Assembly: GCA_026873275.1 (NCBI GenBank)
Contig: JANTUC010000003.1
Location: 1,612,001-1,676,000 of the forward strand
DNA: 64,000 bases
Source: Pseudopithomyces maydicus
Taxonomy: Eukaryota > Ascomycota > Dothideomycetes > Pleosporales > Didymosphaeriaceae
Direction: 5' to 3'
A program made the position numbers and the translations under genes. Below are positions 22,488 to 32,625 of this stretch, piece after piece. The notes under the pieces are model-generated. The model made no database searches and had not been told where the DNA came from. It worked only from the letters and a program-made list of their open reading frames with translations. Within the stretch, counting starts at the first letter, position 1. The number at the start of each line of letters is the position of its first letter.

Positions 22488-22880
22488 TTGTCCAAGGCTG
22501 CCCATTTAGCTTTCTCCAATGGAATTCTTCAGAGAGATCGAATTCAGTTTTTGATGCAGATTAACAACGAGGCTAAAACTCGTCGATCAACTAAGGCCGA
22601 GATCCTAGGGAAGGCCAAGGTTATGGGTTTTGATGAACTTGAAGAAGTACGAGCGAAGCGCGCTGAGCAGTTGGCGACTAAAGCAGCCAAAGGGACTTCC
22701 AAGCGTGGACGATAGCGGAAGTCCACCACAGAGGTAGAGCAGCGATAAGCGAAGTCGGCAAGGCAAATAGATGTGTAGGTTGAGGGTCAGGTTGAGGTTC
22801 AGGTTTCGCCAGCATGGCAAGCTCCCGTGGCGCCTCTGATTCCTCCTCGTGCAGGCCAGTTCAGTCTGATGAGTTCAGTG
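22488..22880 (+). mobile_element. Relic of a Fot1/pogo-type transposase (C-terminal end)
   Basis: The frame reads SKAAHLAFSNGILQRDRIQF, MQINNEAKTRRSTKAEILG and ...MGFDELEEVRAKRAEQ, ending at TSKRGR. This is the typical tail of Fot1/pogo-family DDE transposases, after the catalytic domain. Beyond the stop, two further in-frame stops interrupt a recognisable continuation (WQAPVAPLIPP). The catalytic part is absent and I find no terminal inverted repeats, so it is an immobile fragment. Confidence 0.7.
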
Positions 22881-22979
22881 CAGACAAATTTGGGTTTTGG
22901 AGTAATCGTACGTAAAGTTTATGGAATTAGAGCTTCATCCATTTAGATCATGCGCATTGATACAACTGTGAAGAGACAA

Positions 22980-23422
22980 TCAATTAAGCTTCTCAAGAAA
23001 AGCCTGGATTCCCGCGCCGCCACGTCCTTGAAGGAAAACTCTCAATTCTCTGCCTTTCGGAGTTTGGAAAGGACAAGTGATGCTAGGCAGAAGATGATTG
23101 TTCGCAATCAATTTTGCAAGTACTTGTACACAATCGCTATTCCCATCCTCGGCGGTCCCTAGTAGAAATTCAACTGCAGATTTGATCGGCCCAGCGTCAA
23201 CAAGACGTGCCTCCATAAAACTTTCAAGGGACTCCTTGCTGCTCTTCTGACGAGTAATGCCCTCGATTATCGTATCTTTCGCATCTTTGTCGATGGGTAC
23301 GATATTACCGGTCACGGCATCTATTGATGGAAATTAAATTCTTTTCTTTATTTTAAGCTGTGGAACATACACCACTCAGCAATGCATATCCCGAGGTGAT
23401 CGGTGGGAAATATCGTGTTCAT
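22980..23422 (-). CDS. Orphan protein, two exons, 130 aa
   Basis: Exon 1 is 23422-23371 (MNTIFPTDHLGICIAEW). The intron at 23370-23321 has a GTATGT donor and an ATCAATAG acceptor. Exon 2 is 23320-22980; the total of 393 nt is in phase. The protein is helical and charged (KDAKDTIIEGITRQKSSKES; VEFLLGTAEDGN) and ends in GRGGAGIQAFLEKLN. No signal peptide or membrane helix. It abuts the transposon relic, so it may be a gene captured or truncated by the insertion. No family is recognised. Confidence 0.5.
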
Positions 23423-24078
23423 CGTGGAGCTTGAGGTTATGGAAGTAAGTGAGACCAACTTCACTTATAGCTCACCGTGGCTGCCTAGAGTCGCTAAGCT
23501 TTGCTGCGGGCGAGATTTCCCCACCTAGGGCAACGCCTAACTTGAGTGGTTCAAGGCGCACAGCCACAATACTGACGGAGATGACTGCCAAGAAAGCTTA
23601 TATAATCTGGCTTATCTTCTAATGTGTCAAGATCTTGCATTGTCCGCTAAGTCTCAGGTACCGACAGGGATGTTACGATGAAAGAATCTTACTTGCCACA
23701 GCCGCCATGCTGCTAATGAGGCTCGTTTATCGTTGCGAGGTGATTTGAGATAGAGTGTGAACTAGACTTATGAGGTCGAAATGTGCTTCCTTGCGGATTG
23801 TGGTGTCGTAAGAGAAAGAGGCTAACGTTACAGCTGAAGAAATAAGTCGGCTCCGTTATGAGGCAAGAAGAATGCGAAATAACTCGTAATTTTTGAATCT
23901 AAAGCGTGTATCCTATTCCTAAGAGGCCTCTAATTATTATTATGATGGAAATAGGTTGAATTTCTCGTGTGTTAAAGTTACTGACAAGGGCTGAGTTTGA
24001 AGTACCGGTGATTTGTCTCTATTCGTTGTGCGTCTCGATTTACAGTAGGTGACCTTAGAGCTGTCTTTTGCCAAAAAA

Positions 24079-24109
<31 letters not shown>

Positions 24110-24395
24110 GGAAAAAATTGAAGCGGTACCAGACCATCGTACTCCCATCATTTTGAATAATCTTTTCATAAACTGACGTCAATCAATTTTGTAACTCGAT
24201 GGAATTAACTTCGCTTCCTTTGTGGACTTGAATTGTACTCTAGCTACCAAGAATAACTCGCCTGAGTTGATTAATATCTTTCACGGTAGGTAGAGATTGC
24301 AATCATAGCACACGGTTTAATTTTCTTGTATAGGGTGCCCTAGCCCTTGATACATACCTTCTGAAGTACCAAGAGTGTGGATAAATATAATTCAT
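23423..24395. other. Intergenic with a long A-run
   Basis: No gene is supported. The minus frames around 23940-24182 owe their length to the homopolymer at 24074. Confidence 0.4.
24074..24118 (+). repeat. Poly(A) run with AAAAG continuation
   Basis: About 20 uninterrupted A followed by AAAGAAAAG-type units. It could be a simple repeat or the tail of a decayed non-LTR insertion; I see no coding sequence upstream to support the latter. Confidence 0.8.
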
Positions 24396-25472
24396 CTAAG
24401 CTCGAACTCTCCCGAGAATGGATTCGTCCTCATCCAAAGATGTCGCCATCTCCTCGTCAACAGTCTGGAAGTAGGTGCTAACATCTTCAAAGTTGGTGCT
24501 ATTCGAAGACATCCAGCTGAACGTACGACTTTGTTCCTTTGCTCTCTTTATCTGGAGCCTGTTAAACTCTGGTTTGTAAAACGCGCGCAGTTCAAGGCTT
24601 TCTCTAGTTGTATGTCTTTTGTCTTCGACTTCCTGTCCTATGACAGTACCAGAATAGTTATTCATTGAGATCGTAGCTTGAATTATAGCTTTTTGTGCTT
24701 CCAGAAGGCCTCCTGCTTGTCTCTTTCCAGAGCTTTGAATGCTCCTGAGACGCGATCCAATCTCACTTAGACTCGGGTGCTCATTGATAATGAACATGGC
24801 TAATAGATAGCTGTCATGATTGTGTGACTCTCGAGAGAGTTTAATGGTATTGAGGAGTATACGCGTTACGTTTGCACGGCATTCTGCGACTTTCACCCAG
24901 ACATTTGCTTCATTCATTAGTGACATCTCGAATGACCATAGAGGGATCGTACCTAATATGATAGCGCTGTCTGAAAAACTAGGCTCATGGGCGACTGGAA
25001 ACTTCTCCCATTGGAATGAACGAAGCAGAAATATGGCCTTTATAAATTCTTTGAATATAGTAGGGCCTAAGATCTTTGCCACCTGGATAAGCTTCAAGAT
25101 CTTGCTTATCGGGATCGCTTCAGGCCTTACAGCCTGTGTGACAAAACTGAAGAAAACAGTGTAATGCACAGTTGATCCAATGCGGATGTTGTAGCGTGCA
25201 ATTGCATCCGCCATGTTTGCAAGCGTATCTGTGGGTATATCGGTTTGAGGCACAACAAAACCGTGCGCTGACAGACAGATTTGATGAAAAGCCTCTGAAT
25301 CCTTGCTAGATAGCGCGATCGTTCTTGCTCGTGGGTGATGGAAAAGTTTTTGAAATGCTGGCGACAAAGCTGACATTTTGGAAGAGCCAACGAGGAATCT
25401 ACGGTCTTGAACCAGAAGTTCAAAATCCCCATCTTGGTCCACAACTACAAGGGAGTCTCTTTGCTCGGCCAT
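24396..25472 (-). CDS. BTB/POZ-domain protein 1, 343 aa
   Basis: The ATG is at 25472 (MAEQRDSLVVVDQDGDFELL). Residues about 10-115 form a BTB fold: GDFELLVQDRRFLVGSSKMS, LSPAFQKLF, then helices ending VVPQTDIPTDTLANMADAIA. The paralogue at 32.6 kb has an intron at the matching place. Here a 45-nt intron (24952-24908, GTACGA donor, CACTAAT branch, TGAAG acceptor) is stop-free and phase-neutral; removing it improves the alignment. BTB proteins dimerise and often act as substrate adaptors of Cul3 ubiquitin ligases; stand-alone fungal BTB families are mostly uncharacterised. The C-terminus is polar and acidic. Confidence 0.75.
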   Translation of the reverse strand: MAEQRDSLVVVDQDGDFELLVQDRRFLVGSSKMSALSPAFQKLFHHPRARTIALSSKDSEAFHQICLSAHGFVVPQTDIPTDTLANMADAIARYNIRIGSTVHYTVFFSFVTQAVRPEAIPISKILKLIQVAKILGPTIFKEFIKAIFLLRSFQWEKFPVAHEPSFSDSAIILGTIPLWSFEMSLMNEANVWVKVAECRANVTRILLNTIKLSRESHNHDSYLLAMFIINEHPSLSEIGSRLRSIQSSGKRQAGGLLEAQKAIIQATISMNNYSGTVIGQEVEDKRHTTRESLELRAFYKPEFNRLQIKRAKEQSRTFSWMSSNSTNFEDVSTYFQTVDEEMATSLDEDESILGRVRA

Positions 25473-25796
25473 AGGATCGAAAGCGAAACAGAAATGTGAC
25501 GTTGAAGAAGTAAGTGATTTCTAACTGTTGTAAACAGTAACGTTGACTTATTTGACAGTTTTTTTCTCCCGGCGCCACTCTCATGGATCTGGAAGGCTAC
25601 TGCCGGCCGGGAAGCGCGGATTTGCTCTTAAAAATATATCACTCGCAGTTTCAGAGATTTTTAGGCTTGTAATCTTCTGCCTTAATTCAATAGCGTAGCC
25701 GTGATGCTCCGGGATCGTATCATCTCTAAACGAAACGCCTCCAATGGTATCCATTATTATGTGGCTTGATTTCCTGGTGATGGTGATGCACGCATC
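25473..25796. other. Intergenic, 5' region of BTB protein 1
   Basis: No open frame of note and no other feature is seen. Confidence 0.4.
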
Positions 25797-27290
25797 TTAG
25801 ATGTAAGCTTGCTGAGCCTGGTCCAGAAGTGACCAAAAAGATCTTGAAATCATAAGGACACCTTTGAGTACATCACCTGAGCTTGGCTGTATTGTCGTTG
25901 TTCTCTGTACATATTCCCTATGTTCGCTGAAGTGTCGAACCACCGTTGATCCTCTGTATGTTGCTGTGAACAAGTCATAGCATATGTGCTTGTTGTCGAG
26001 GAACGACCACACGATCAACAGTTGGGCTGTCGAATTGTGCGTGTCGCGGATCGCTTGGTACGAGATGGCCCACGTCGTCCACACGCTGCGTTTGGGGTAG
26101 TCCTGCAGCGAAGCGTTGCCTTCGTCTTTAGACTCCACAAGCCCACTCCATTGCTGCTCACAGAGCCTGATGTGGGCTGCGAGGTCGATTCCGCTCTCCT
26201 GAGAGTACGCATCCGCCTGGGGAATGGCCAACGGCAGGTATCTAGCAGCCCGAGCAGGCGTTTGCTTTCGCTAACGTCTATAGTTTGTGTGTCAGTTTTA
26301 TCGCTCTTGATAACTGATAACCCGTCCACCGCTCGTGGCTTACCATGCTTCCTCCTGTACCGGCTCTCGAAGATTGTGCGCGCCTGGTTCTCATTCACTA
26401 TACCCAGCTGCTGCGGCTTGCTCGGCTGCTCCAGCCACGCCGGTGCAGGCGTCAGGTACTGCTCTATATTGTATGCTTGAGAATCGTCACACTGTGAGAT
26501 ACGCTGGGTCGACGCTGTCGAAGATTAACAGCCAGGTCGCGTTATCCGGCCACACGAGCCCATCCATGATATCTTTCGCTACTGTATCAGCGTTACCGCT
26601 ATGATCTATGTCATACGCTCGACTTGTCTTGGGTATCTGACTGTGCGGGATTCTGCCTGCACAGTCCGCAATGCTGCGCTTAAGACTACACTCGCTTCGT
26701 CCATGGGGCTAGAACACCGCTATATCGGCAGTGGTTTCGGCGCGCAAACCCGACCGTCAGATGGGTATTTTTCGTGCCATCGAACCCTTGCAGCACGGGG
26801 ATCTTCTGTTACTGGCCCTGTCGCTGGCTCTCGCCTGGTCTTTGCTTGGGCCGGAGCACGTTCTCGAGCTGCGCCATCTCCGCCAGCCGGTCGACAATCT
26901 GGCGCACCCGCGGTAGGCCCTCGAGGTGGAACTACGTTCAGTAGCTGAGAAATTTCTTGTCGAAAGGTCAGCATCAATATATCATGAAGGGTCAGACTAA
27001 AAGGACAAGAGATCGTTTGGTGTACGTCTGTCTTGTGTACCTGATTGCCTCCCCCAACCCCCGGACACGAACGATCACCTACTCACTAGTTCCAGCTCCT
27101 CGACAGCTTGCTTTTGCAACACCCCGAGAAGCTCCACGGCGAATTCTACTGCCGTAGCTGCCGCGTACGGTCGCCATCGCTTGTTCTCGTGCGAGTCCGC
27201 ATAATCGCATATGCCAGCATCGCTACCAAAGCCACCTTCTCTACAGGGAGCGGGTATACGTCTCTGACAGTGTATTCTTCGTGGTTGTAG
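25797..27290 (-). pseudogene. Decayed PNP/NB-ARC NLR receptor
   Basis: Pieces follow in NLR order on the minus strand. About 27290-27230 is a PNP-type N-terminus (EEYTVRDVYPLPVEKVALV, standing for the usual YTVG.ICALP). About 26930 is VRQIVDRLAEMAQLENVLRP. About 26800 is the NB-ARC start KIPVLQGFDGTKNTHLTVGF, where the Walker A GLGGIGKTQL is destroyed. About 26690-26530 is GRSECSLKRSIADCAGRIP and NATWLLIFDSVDPAY (Walker B). The GLPLA region and WTTWAISYQAIRDTHNST helices are in the frame ending at 25797. Stops and frame changes separate the pieces, and much of the PNP domain is missing. The functional form would be a cytosolic STAND immune or incompatibility receptor. It is much more GC-rich than its flanks, which suggests transfer or late insertion. 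Confidence 0.75.
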
Positions 27291-27837
27291 CGATCGCTCC
27301 GAGGCATGGAGGCTGTGCGTAAAACCGCGGAGAAAGTCTGTGGTGGCGGCGAGAGCACGGCATCTAGCGGAGGAAGAGTAGTGTTTTGCCTGCCCTCACA
27401 GAGGTCGCCTAGAAGATACGCGACCGAGAATTTGTTATCCCTCCAGCACAAGATCCTGACCGAGCGCAGCTTGCACAAACGCAGGAGGAAGCAAGGCTGT
27501 ACCCTAGGCCATCTGCTAGACCCACAGTTCCTAGTAGGTGCAAGGTAACTTGAGCGAATTATGAAATTGACAACAACTATGCCAAAGTGTTTTTTCAAGC
27601 ATCTAAATTGTTTGCTGACAGTTAAAAGTGATCTAAAGATGTATGATAAGGTGTGTGGGATGAAAGAACTGGAAGCCGCATATGCAAGCAAACGTAATGT
27701 CGTATAACATGATACTACCTGATCCTATTCTATCTGCCAATTAACTGCATGCTAACCAAAAAATTGTTAGTCGCCACCAGAATGACCATGGCTACCAACA
27801 CTTCCTAACAAACGCAAAGCCAAATACAAAAGATATC
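27291..27837. other. Flank of the NLR relic, no gene
   Basis: Open frames on both strands (27306-27548 and its complement) mirror each other in GC-rich sequence and show no family signature. Confidence 0.35.
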
Positions 27838-28406
27838 TTAACAAGCGGAGTACATGGCTGAGGATGTTGCCGTCGGAGCTATCTCCTGTGTACTGGACCT
27901 CGAGGTTCCAGCTGGTGGGCAAGCAAAAGTGCTGTAAAGACACTGATAACTTCCCACATCGCGTTGGAAGTCCTCTGTCACCTCATAATTTCCTGGGTAC
28001 CAAACCCCCACTTTCCCTTCCCCTCCCCATCCCTCGTAGGTTTCGCTGCACCTGTCGTCACTGTATGATGAGCATGGAATTTTGGTATCGGTAAATGCAA
28101 AATACCTATAGAATCGACAACACATGCCAAGGCCTATTGCGATTGACTTAACATCAATCATGTTGTCGGTCGAGGTACAGTTTAGAGGCGATGTAAAAAC
28201 TGGATTACAATGTCGCCAACCATTTTCATGGCAAAAGTGGACCTATGGAGAGGTTAGCCAAAGCTTTAATGTTAGTCGATATTCCTTACGGTGGCAAAGT
28301 CTGGAGATGACGCAACCCTGTGATTTTTGAGTGATTGTGAATCATTAAGAGAAGTACCTCTTGCTAGGCTCGAGATCGCGGTGATGATGCAAACTTTAGA
28401 AAACAT
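27838..28406 (-). CDS. Small secreted Cys-rich protein, crystallin-like, 173 aa
   Basis: Exon 1 is 28406-28290 (39 codons) and starts MFSKVCIITAISSLARGTS, a plausible signal peptide. The intron at 28289-28243 has a GTAAGG donor, a GGCTAACCT branch and a CCATAG acceptor. Exon 2 is 28242-27838; both exons are phase 0. The mature part has about ten Cys in a layout like fungal beta/gamma-crystallin-type secreted proteins: HFCHENGWRHC, SPLNC, VKSIAIG, CCRFYRYFAF, IPCSSYSDDRC, YPGNY, VGSYQC. The C-terminal tail after residue 145 is Ser/Thr-rich. Such proteins are extracellular and often effector-like or antimicrobial; that role is inference. Confidence 0.55.
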
Positions 28407-28464
28407 GACTGGTATTGCTGCTAGCTAATATCAAGGTGCGATCATGGTTTGATGAGGTTTTATA

Positions 28465-28800
28465 ATGAATCGATCTATCTTTAGGCCCTTCAAAACTCTG
28501 TGGGACCTCTTTTCTCTCATTAGCCATTTAGTGCCGCAACCCCAGATTATTGCATTCTTGAACAGGGAAGTAAAGACTTCTATTTTCTTCAGCGCATCCT
28601 GGGGCGCCGCCAAGCTAATCTTAGACGGTGATGCTCGTTACGATTGTCAGATTTCAGTCTGGGAAAATAGAAATGTCTTTGTTCATACACTTTTCTTTGA
28701 CGATGTAAGTTACAATAACTATGACATCATTCCGCCACGCTAGATATCATGCTATATATGGATATTCATTCACTATCTTAATGTGAAAAAATTGCAATAA
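28465..28800 (+). CDS. Possible small gene, two exons, about 98 aa
   Basis: Exon 1 is 28465-28704, the intron 28705-28743 (GTAAGT...CGCTAG, only 39 nt) and exon 2 28744-28800. The ORF has protein-like composition (FSLISHLVPQPQIIAFLNRE) but no recognisable family, and the opposite strand is partly open. Confidence 0.25.
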
Positions 28801-29190
28801 TGATTGGTTGATTGCGGCACTCCTATACTTCCGCTAGATAGAGACGCACATTACCCCTCTCTTCCCAGATCGTTATCCACATCCAGAGAGCATAATGCAG
28901 TTTCTTGGGCAGCTGGTAGTGTGTATAAGAGAAAGGAGCCGTGAACAACATCGAAGTTGGATGGAGATAGAGCTGCTTAATTATGAAGTTCTCAACTTAT
29001 TCTCACCAAAGAGTGTTTCTCTACAATGAGAGCCGTTCACTGTTCCAGATCGGTGAAACAAATAATATGGTTAGCAAACTCTAGTCAGCGTGGAAGCGAT
29101 AACATAACGCTAGCTCACAAGATGGTTCTCAGGGATCAGGGTAAATCAAAGTATCACTATCAGAACGGCATGAAATAGGAGCTCACAGAG
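28801..29190. other. Intergenic
   Basis: AT-rich spacer, nothing recognised. Confidence 0.4.
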
Positions 29191-29582
29191 CTAGAGGATA
29201 AAGCTCCAGTCTATATTATGGCTACGGCATCCGAGGCTAGCGGAAACTTTCCCTAGAGGTATAGCGCAACCAAAGAGGCGATAAATCCAAACAAAGCTTT
29301 CGGAAAAGTTGAAATTATAGTGTAGTTCCTTAAGCTCCATTCGGCGGAAGAAGGCACATGTGTCTCCAGAGGCTGGGACATGTTCCGTGTGGCATTTGTC
29401 CCATTTGCCCATATTGGTAAAGTCAAATGAAAAGGCGGGCTGATTGGAGGAGAGCAAAGAGTAAGGGAGCCTGTCACACTTGTCCCGTGGTTTTTGTCTG
29501 TAGTGTTGTTCATTCTAGTGGAGACGTTTTCATATGTACCGCTGGACAACGGGACAAGGACAAAAAAATAAAGCAGCCTCAT
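29191..29582 (-). CDS. Possible small secreted protein, frame uncertain
   Basis: The ATG at 29582 begins MRLLYFFVLVPLSSG, a good secretion signal. The same frame stays open to 29253 and gives 109 aa with several N-x-T/S sites and a hydrophobic C-terminus. The neighbouring frame (open from 29457 to 29191) looks more protein-like, with Cys (KCHTEHVPASGDTC, LFGCAIPLG), but no intron that I tried links it to the signal peptide in phase. Either a base is missing or one of the two frames is chance. Confidence 0.35.
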
Positions 29583-30282
29583 ATTGTCAATCTACATCAA
29601 AGGCAGAGCCTTTTCCTAGACATACCGTAGTGTTTAAATACTCAAATTAAAATGAAACGTATCGCCATTTTTTGGGTGGCCAGTGGAATAGCGGCTTTAT
29701 TCTTTATCTAGTCTGGTTTATAGAAATACAACACCGATCGGTGCATTACGTAGGGGGATGAGATTAAAAAAAAAAGACTTTGTTGCCTCGGCTACGATGC
29801 AGTTGAAACGTGTGATAGTTTGGAAATTTGTGCTGCTCGAGGACCAGTTGGTGCAAGCTAGCTAGCTAATTGAATATATGTCGTCACAGTTCATTATTAA
29901 GTCTGTGAGTTCATCATCAGATCACATATGATAGTGGTAGTGTCTTTTCCGGGACTAGTCAGTTTTGACAAATAAATTGACACGTTTTGTAAGAACATCC
30001 CCTGGATGATAAAAAGATTCAATTACATCGTAAGTTTTTCGCCCTAGTATTCTAGCTGATCATGTTTAGCCTGTTTCAAGTTTCAGGTCTGCTCTACCAC
30101 TCCTAGCTTCCTCTTGCTTACTATTGCACGACGTTTTTTGCGGTAAAGATGGGAAGGGGGAGACAAACTAGCTTGGACAGCAAAATAAAAACTCGATTAA
30201 CAAACTATCGGTGATGTAAAGCTTTTGCGGTAAGATGTTTTGTTCCATAGATACCTCTTCAGAAGTGCAAGACCATCATATG
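29583..30282. other. Intergenic
   Basis: AT-rich with short A-runs; no gene is seen. Confidence 0.4.
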
Positions 30283-31017
30283 CTACACAATATGTAGCAT
30301 GAAGTATGACTGCTGTCCGCACGGCGTAACAATAAAGCTGATATTAGGATAGTCCTGTTCACTGTGTCGATCAACGACATTTCGGTCCATCCAATGTTTT
30401 GGTCTGCGATATCCATATAGCGATACAGAACTCTGGGATCTTCCGTAGAGACGAGTACAGGGTACAAACTGCTGCTTCACTGGTTGTAGCAGCTTTGTGT
30501 GCGATGTCGACTTGCCTAAAGCACCTTCCATAAGATCAGGCCTCATAGGAATCCATGGTGTATGATGGCCCATCAGTGTGTTATCGTACGCACTCACGAT
30601 AACGTCCATATACGTCGAATTGATTCGGACCCAACGGGGCTGTACATTATATCCCAAAGAACCCTTGGGACAAGATATTAGGACATATATATGCAGACGA
30701 CTAGGTCCAAGATGGTGTTCATAGTACAATGGTCTTTGTAAACGGAGTCGAAGTTTGGCCATGTCTGCACCGAATATGTGCACGCAGCACCCCTTATCCT
30801 GGAGCTTATCCAGTTCCAACCTGTTAAGAAATATGTCGTCGATGATATCCATGTATATCCCTCTCTCAGCTTTGGTGAGGTCGCAGGAAAGCGTTGCTGC
30901 TAGTTTAGCAATGTCATACGGACGAAGCATGCCCAGTAATGTTCTGCGGAATGGGCTGACATCCATGAAAACCTTTCGAAGTGTCATTGTAGGTACAATG
31001 GGAAGGTCATCAAGCAT
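30283..31017 (-). CDS. LRPxDIA family member 1, 244 aa
   Basis: Single exon from an ATG at 31017 (MLDDLPIVPTMTLRKVFMDV). It is clearly paralogous to the ORF at 42219 and more distantly to the one at 44097. Shared blocks: SPFRRTLLGMLRPYDIAKLA, CDLTKAER, MDIIDDIF, a GADMAKLRLRL segment, and PRWVRI..TYMDV...YDNT with TPWIPMRPDLME. The N-terminal 40 residues recall an F-box-like helical hook (LRPxDIAKLAxxL), but I do not claim an F-box. There is no signal peptide. Lineage-specific expansion and location in an accessory region are the main clues; the function is unknown. Confidence 0.65.
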   Translation of the reverse strand: MLDDLPIVPTMTLRKVFMDVSPFRRTLLGMLRPYDIAKLAATLSCDLTKAERGIYMDIIDDIFLNRLELDKLQDKGCCVHIFGADMAKLRLRLQRPLYYEHHLGPSRLHIYVLISCPKGSLGYNVQPRWVRINSTYMDVIVSAYDNTLMGHHTPWIPMRPDLMEGALGKSTSHTKLLQPVKQQFVPCTRLYGRSQSSVSLYGYRRPKHWMDRNVVDRHSEQDYPNISFIVTPCGQQSYFMLHIV

Positions 31018-32625
31018 TGATTGCTCGTAATTTACGTGCTGTATTTTACTTATGGTATCTTTCTCTCCTACACAGCGAGTCAGTGGGTGCCGAGATAGGC
31101 AAAATAGGCTCGAAGTCCTATAAAAATCGCGAAGCGCAACGCCAGGAATCCCTCTGCGGATCGGGCGATCAAGTGACGATGGGCGGTATTATACGTACTG
31201 ATTGTGTGTCGAAGGCTCTTAGATAGCGATGGCCAGGGACTTATAGAGAACAACAGCAGATGTCAACGTTTGGACTGGATTTTAATGATCTGAAGTCAAG
31301 GCACCGCTCGCATTTTTTGAAGCAAGGGGTTTGCCGAACCTAAGAACCTAAGCTTAGTCCTAGTTAGCTCTAATTTTTACGCAGATAGTCCCCGATATGT
31401 CATTTGTCTTGGCTACATACTGTCAGCGAATTTATGCGGAGGGAGACGGAACCTAGTAAGAGCAGGAGGATGGGCTTCCTTGATTAGGTTAGGGCAAATT
31501 GCCGGCGCTTGTAAGGCAGGAAACTTTTTTCTCTCGTGCCTGCCAGGAACTAGTACTATCCTAGAAAGCTTGCGTTTGTGAATTGGAGTAAGACAACTCT
31601 TAGGGTGCTGTGGGTAGGCTAGGTCATCGAGTGCGAATAGCACCAGACAATCCCCCGGTCTTCAACAACTCGTTCTCTAAAACTCAAAGGGACGTAGAGC
31701 CTTTACTCTCTATTTGAACGCCGGGCTACCATGTTCCAAGGGATCCATGTAGATTATCTGAGGCGAATGCGCTATATAAGCTTTCAATCACAGTGTGTTT
31801 TGACGCGGTTATCTCTCAGCCCCCAAGCTAAACACCAACAGCAGACGTCATTGAAAGTATATGCAACATCAGCCTGGACATTTGGGCACCATGCTCAAAG
31901 TTTCAAAATATTTGTACTCATCTGCTCATCAACACGGGTCTATGGGTGTGCCATGGGTGTAGTATCTCGGCATACGTCCTCATTTCTCCCGGATGGTGTA
32001 TTAGCCAGGAAATCAATCCTATTCGACTGTTCGGATTGTATGTGGCAAACTGGGAGTAAATAAGTTCACTTATGGGCTTCACTAAATTACCCACTGCGTT
32101 CGAGCTTGGACACCAAAATGGACTTTCGGGTGATTATAAAGCAGCGAAATGCTATGAGAATCCAACGAAAATGTTCTAGCTCTGCGATCCTCGGAACCAG
32201 CAACTAGAAAAGACCCACGATCAATTCAAGGTTGTGCGAATAGCGTGGGTGGTGCAACGTTAGGAAAATCGCGAATCTCAGCAATCATGATGGCTACGCC
32301 GGCCTCCAGCTTGTCATGGAGTGAGCAGCATGTCGGACACTCTCGTAAGTCGTACATCTCGAATAAAATTTCCCTGTCACTTACAGTATGTACGTACCTC
32401 TCAATGCATACTAATTCAATCGTAGCGCTCAACAAAACACATAATTGACTAATTGAATAGCTTGATTTCCCAAAATTTCGATTGCTCCAAAGCCACTCCG
32501 CTGATCCGGATTGCTACCGGGCAGTCCGACGTGCCGTAGGAAGCTATGGGCCGTACCGGAAGCGCCATCCTCCAATGTGCCGAGATACTACCTACTTAAG
32601 ACGCGCCGTCCTCTTTCTGGTCATC
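31018..32625. other. Intergenic, contains one dispersed repeat copy
   Basis: Short open frames (31731-32063 plus; 32226-32435 minus) have no family support. The minus frame at 32226-32435 (CPTCCSLHDKLEAGVA) is the most protein-like but lacks an ATG. A repeat shared with 48.94 kb lies at 31413-31600. Confidence 0.35.
31413..31600 (-). repeat. Dispersed repeat, copy 1
   Basis: Reverse complement matches 48938-49085 over about 150 bp, with anchors AGGATAGTACTAGTT, CAGGCAC and TACAAGCGCCG and gaps between. Both copies read SRIVLV..RH.RK in one frame, so the element may derive from coding sequence. Confidence 0.65.

Noticed and set aside
24074..24118. Tail of a LINE-type element
   Set aside because: No reverse-transcriptase or other coding trace upstream; a simple repeat is enough to explain it.
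26335..26948. Plus-strand ORFs in the NLR region
   Set aside because: Shadow frames in GC-rich sequence; the family motifs are all on the minus strand.
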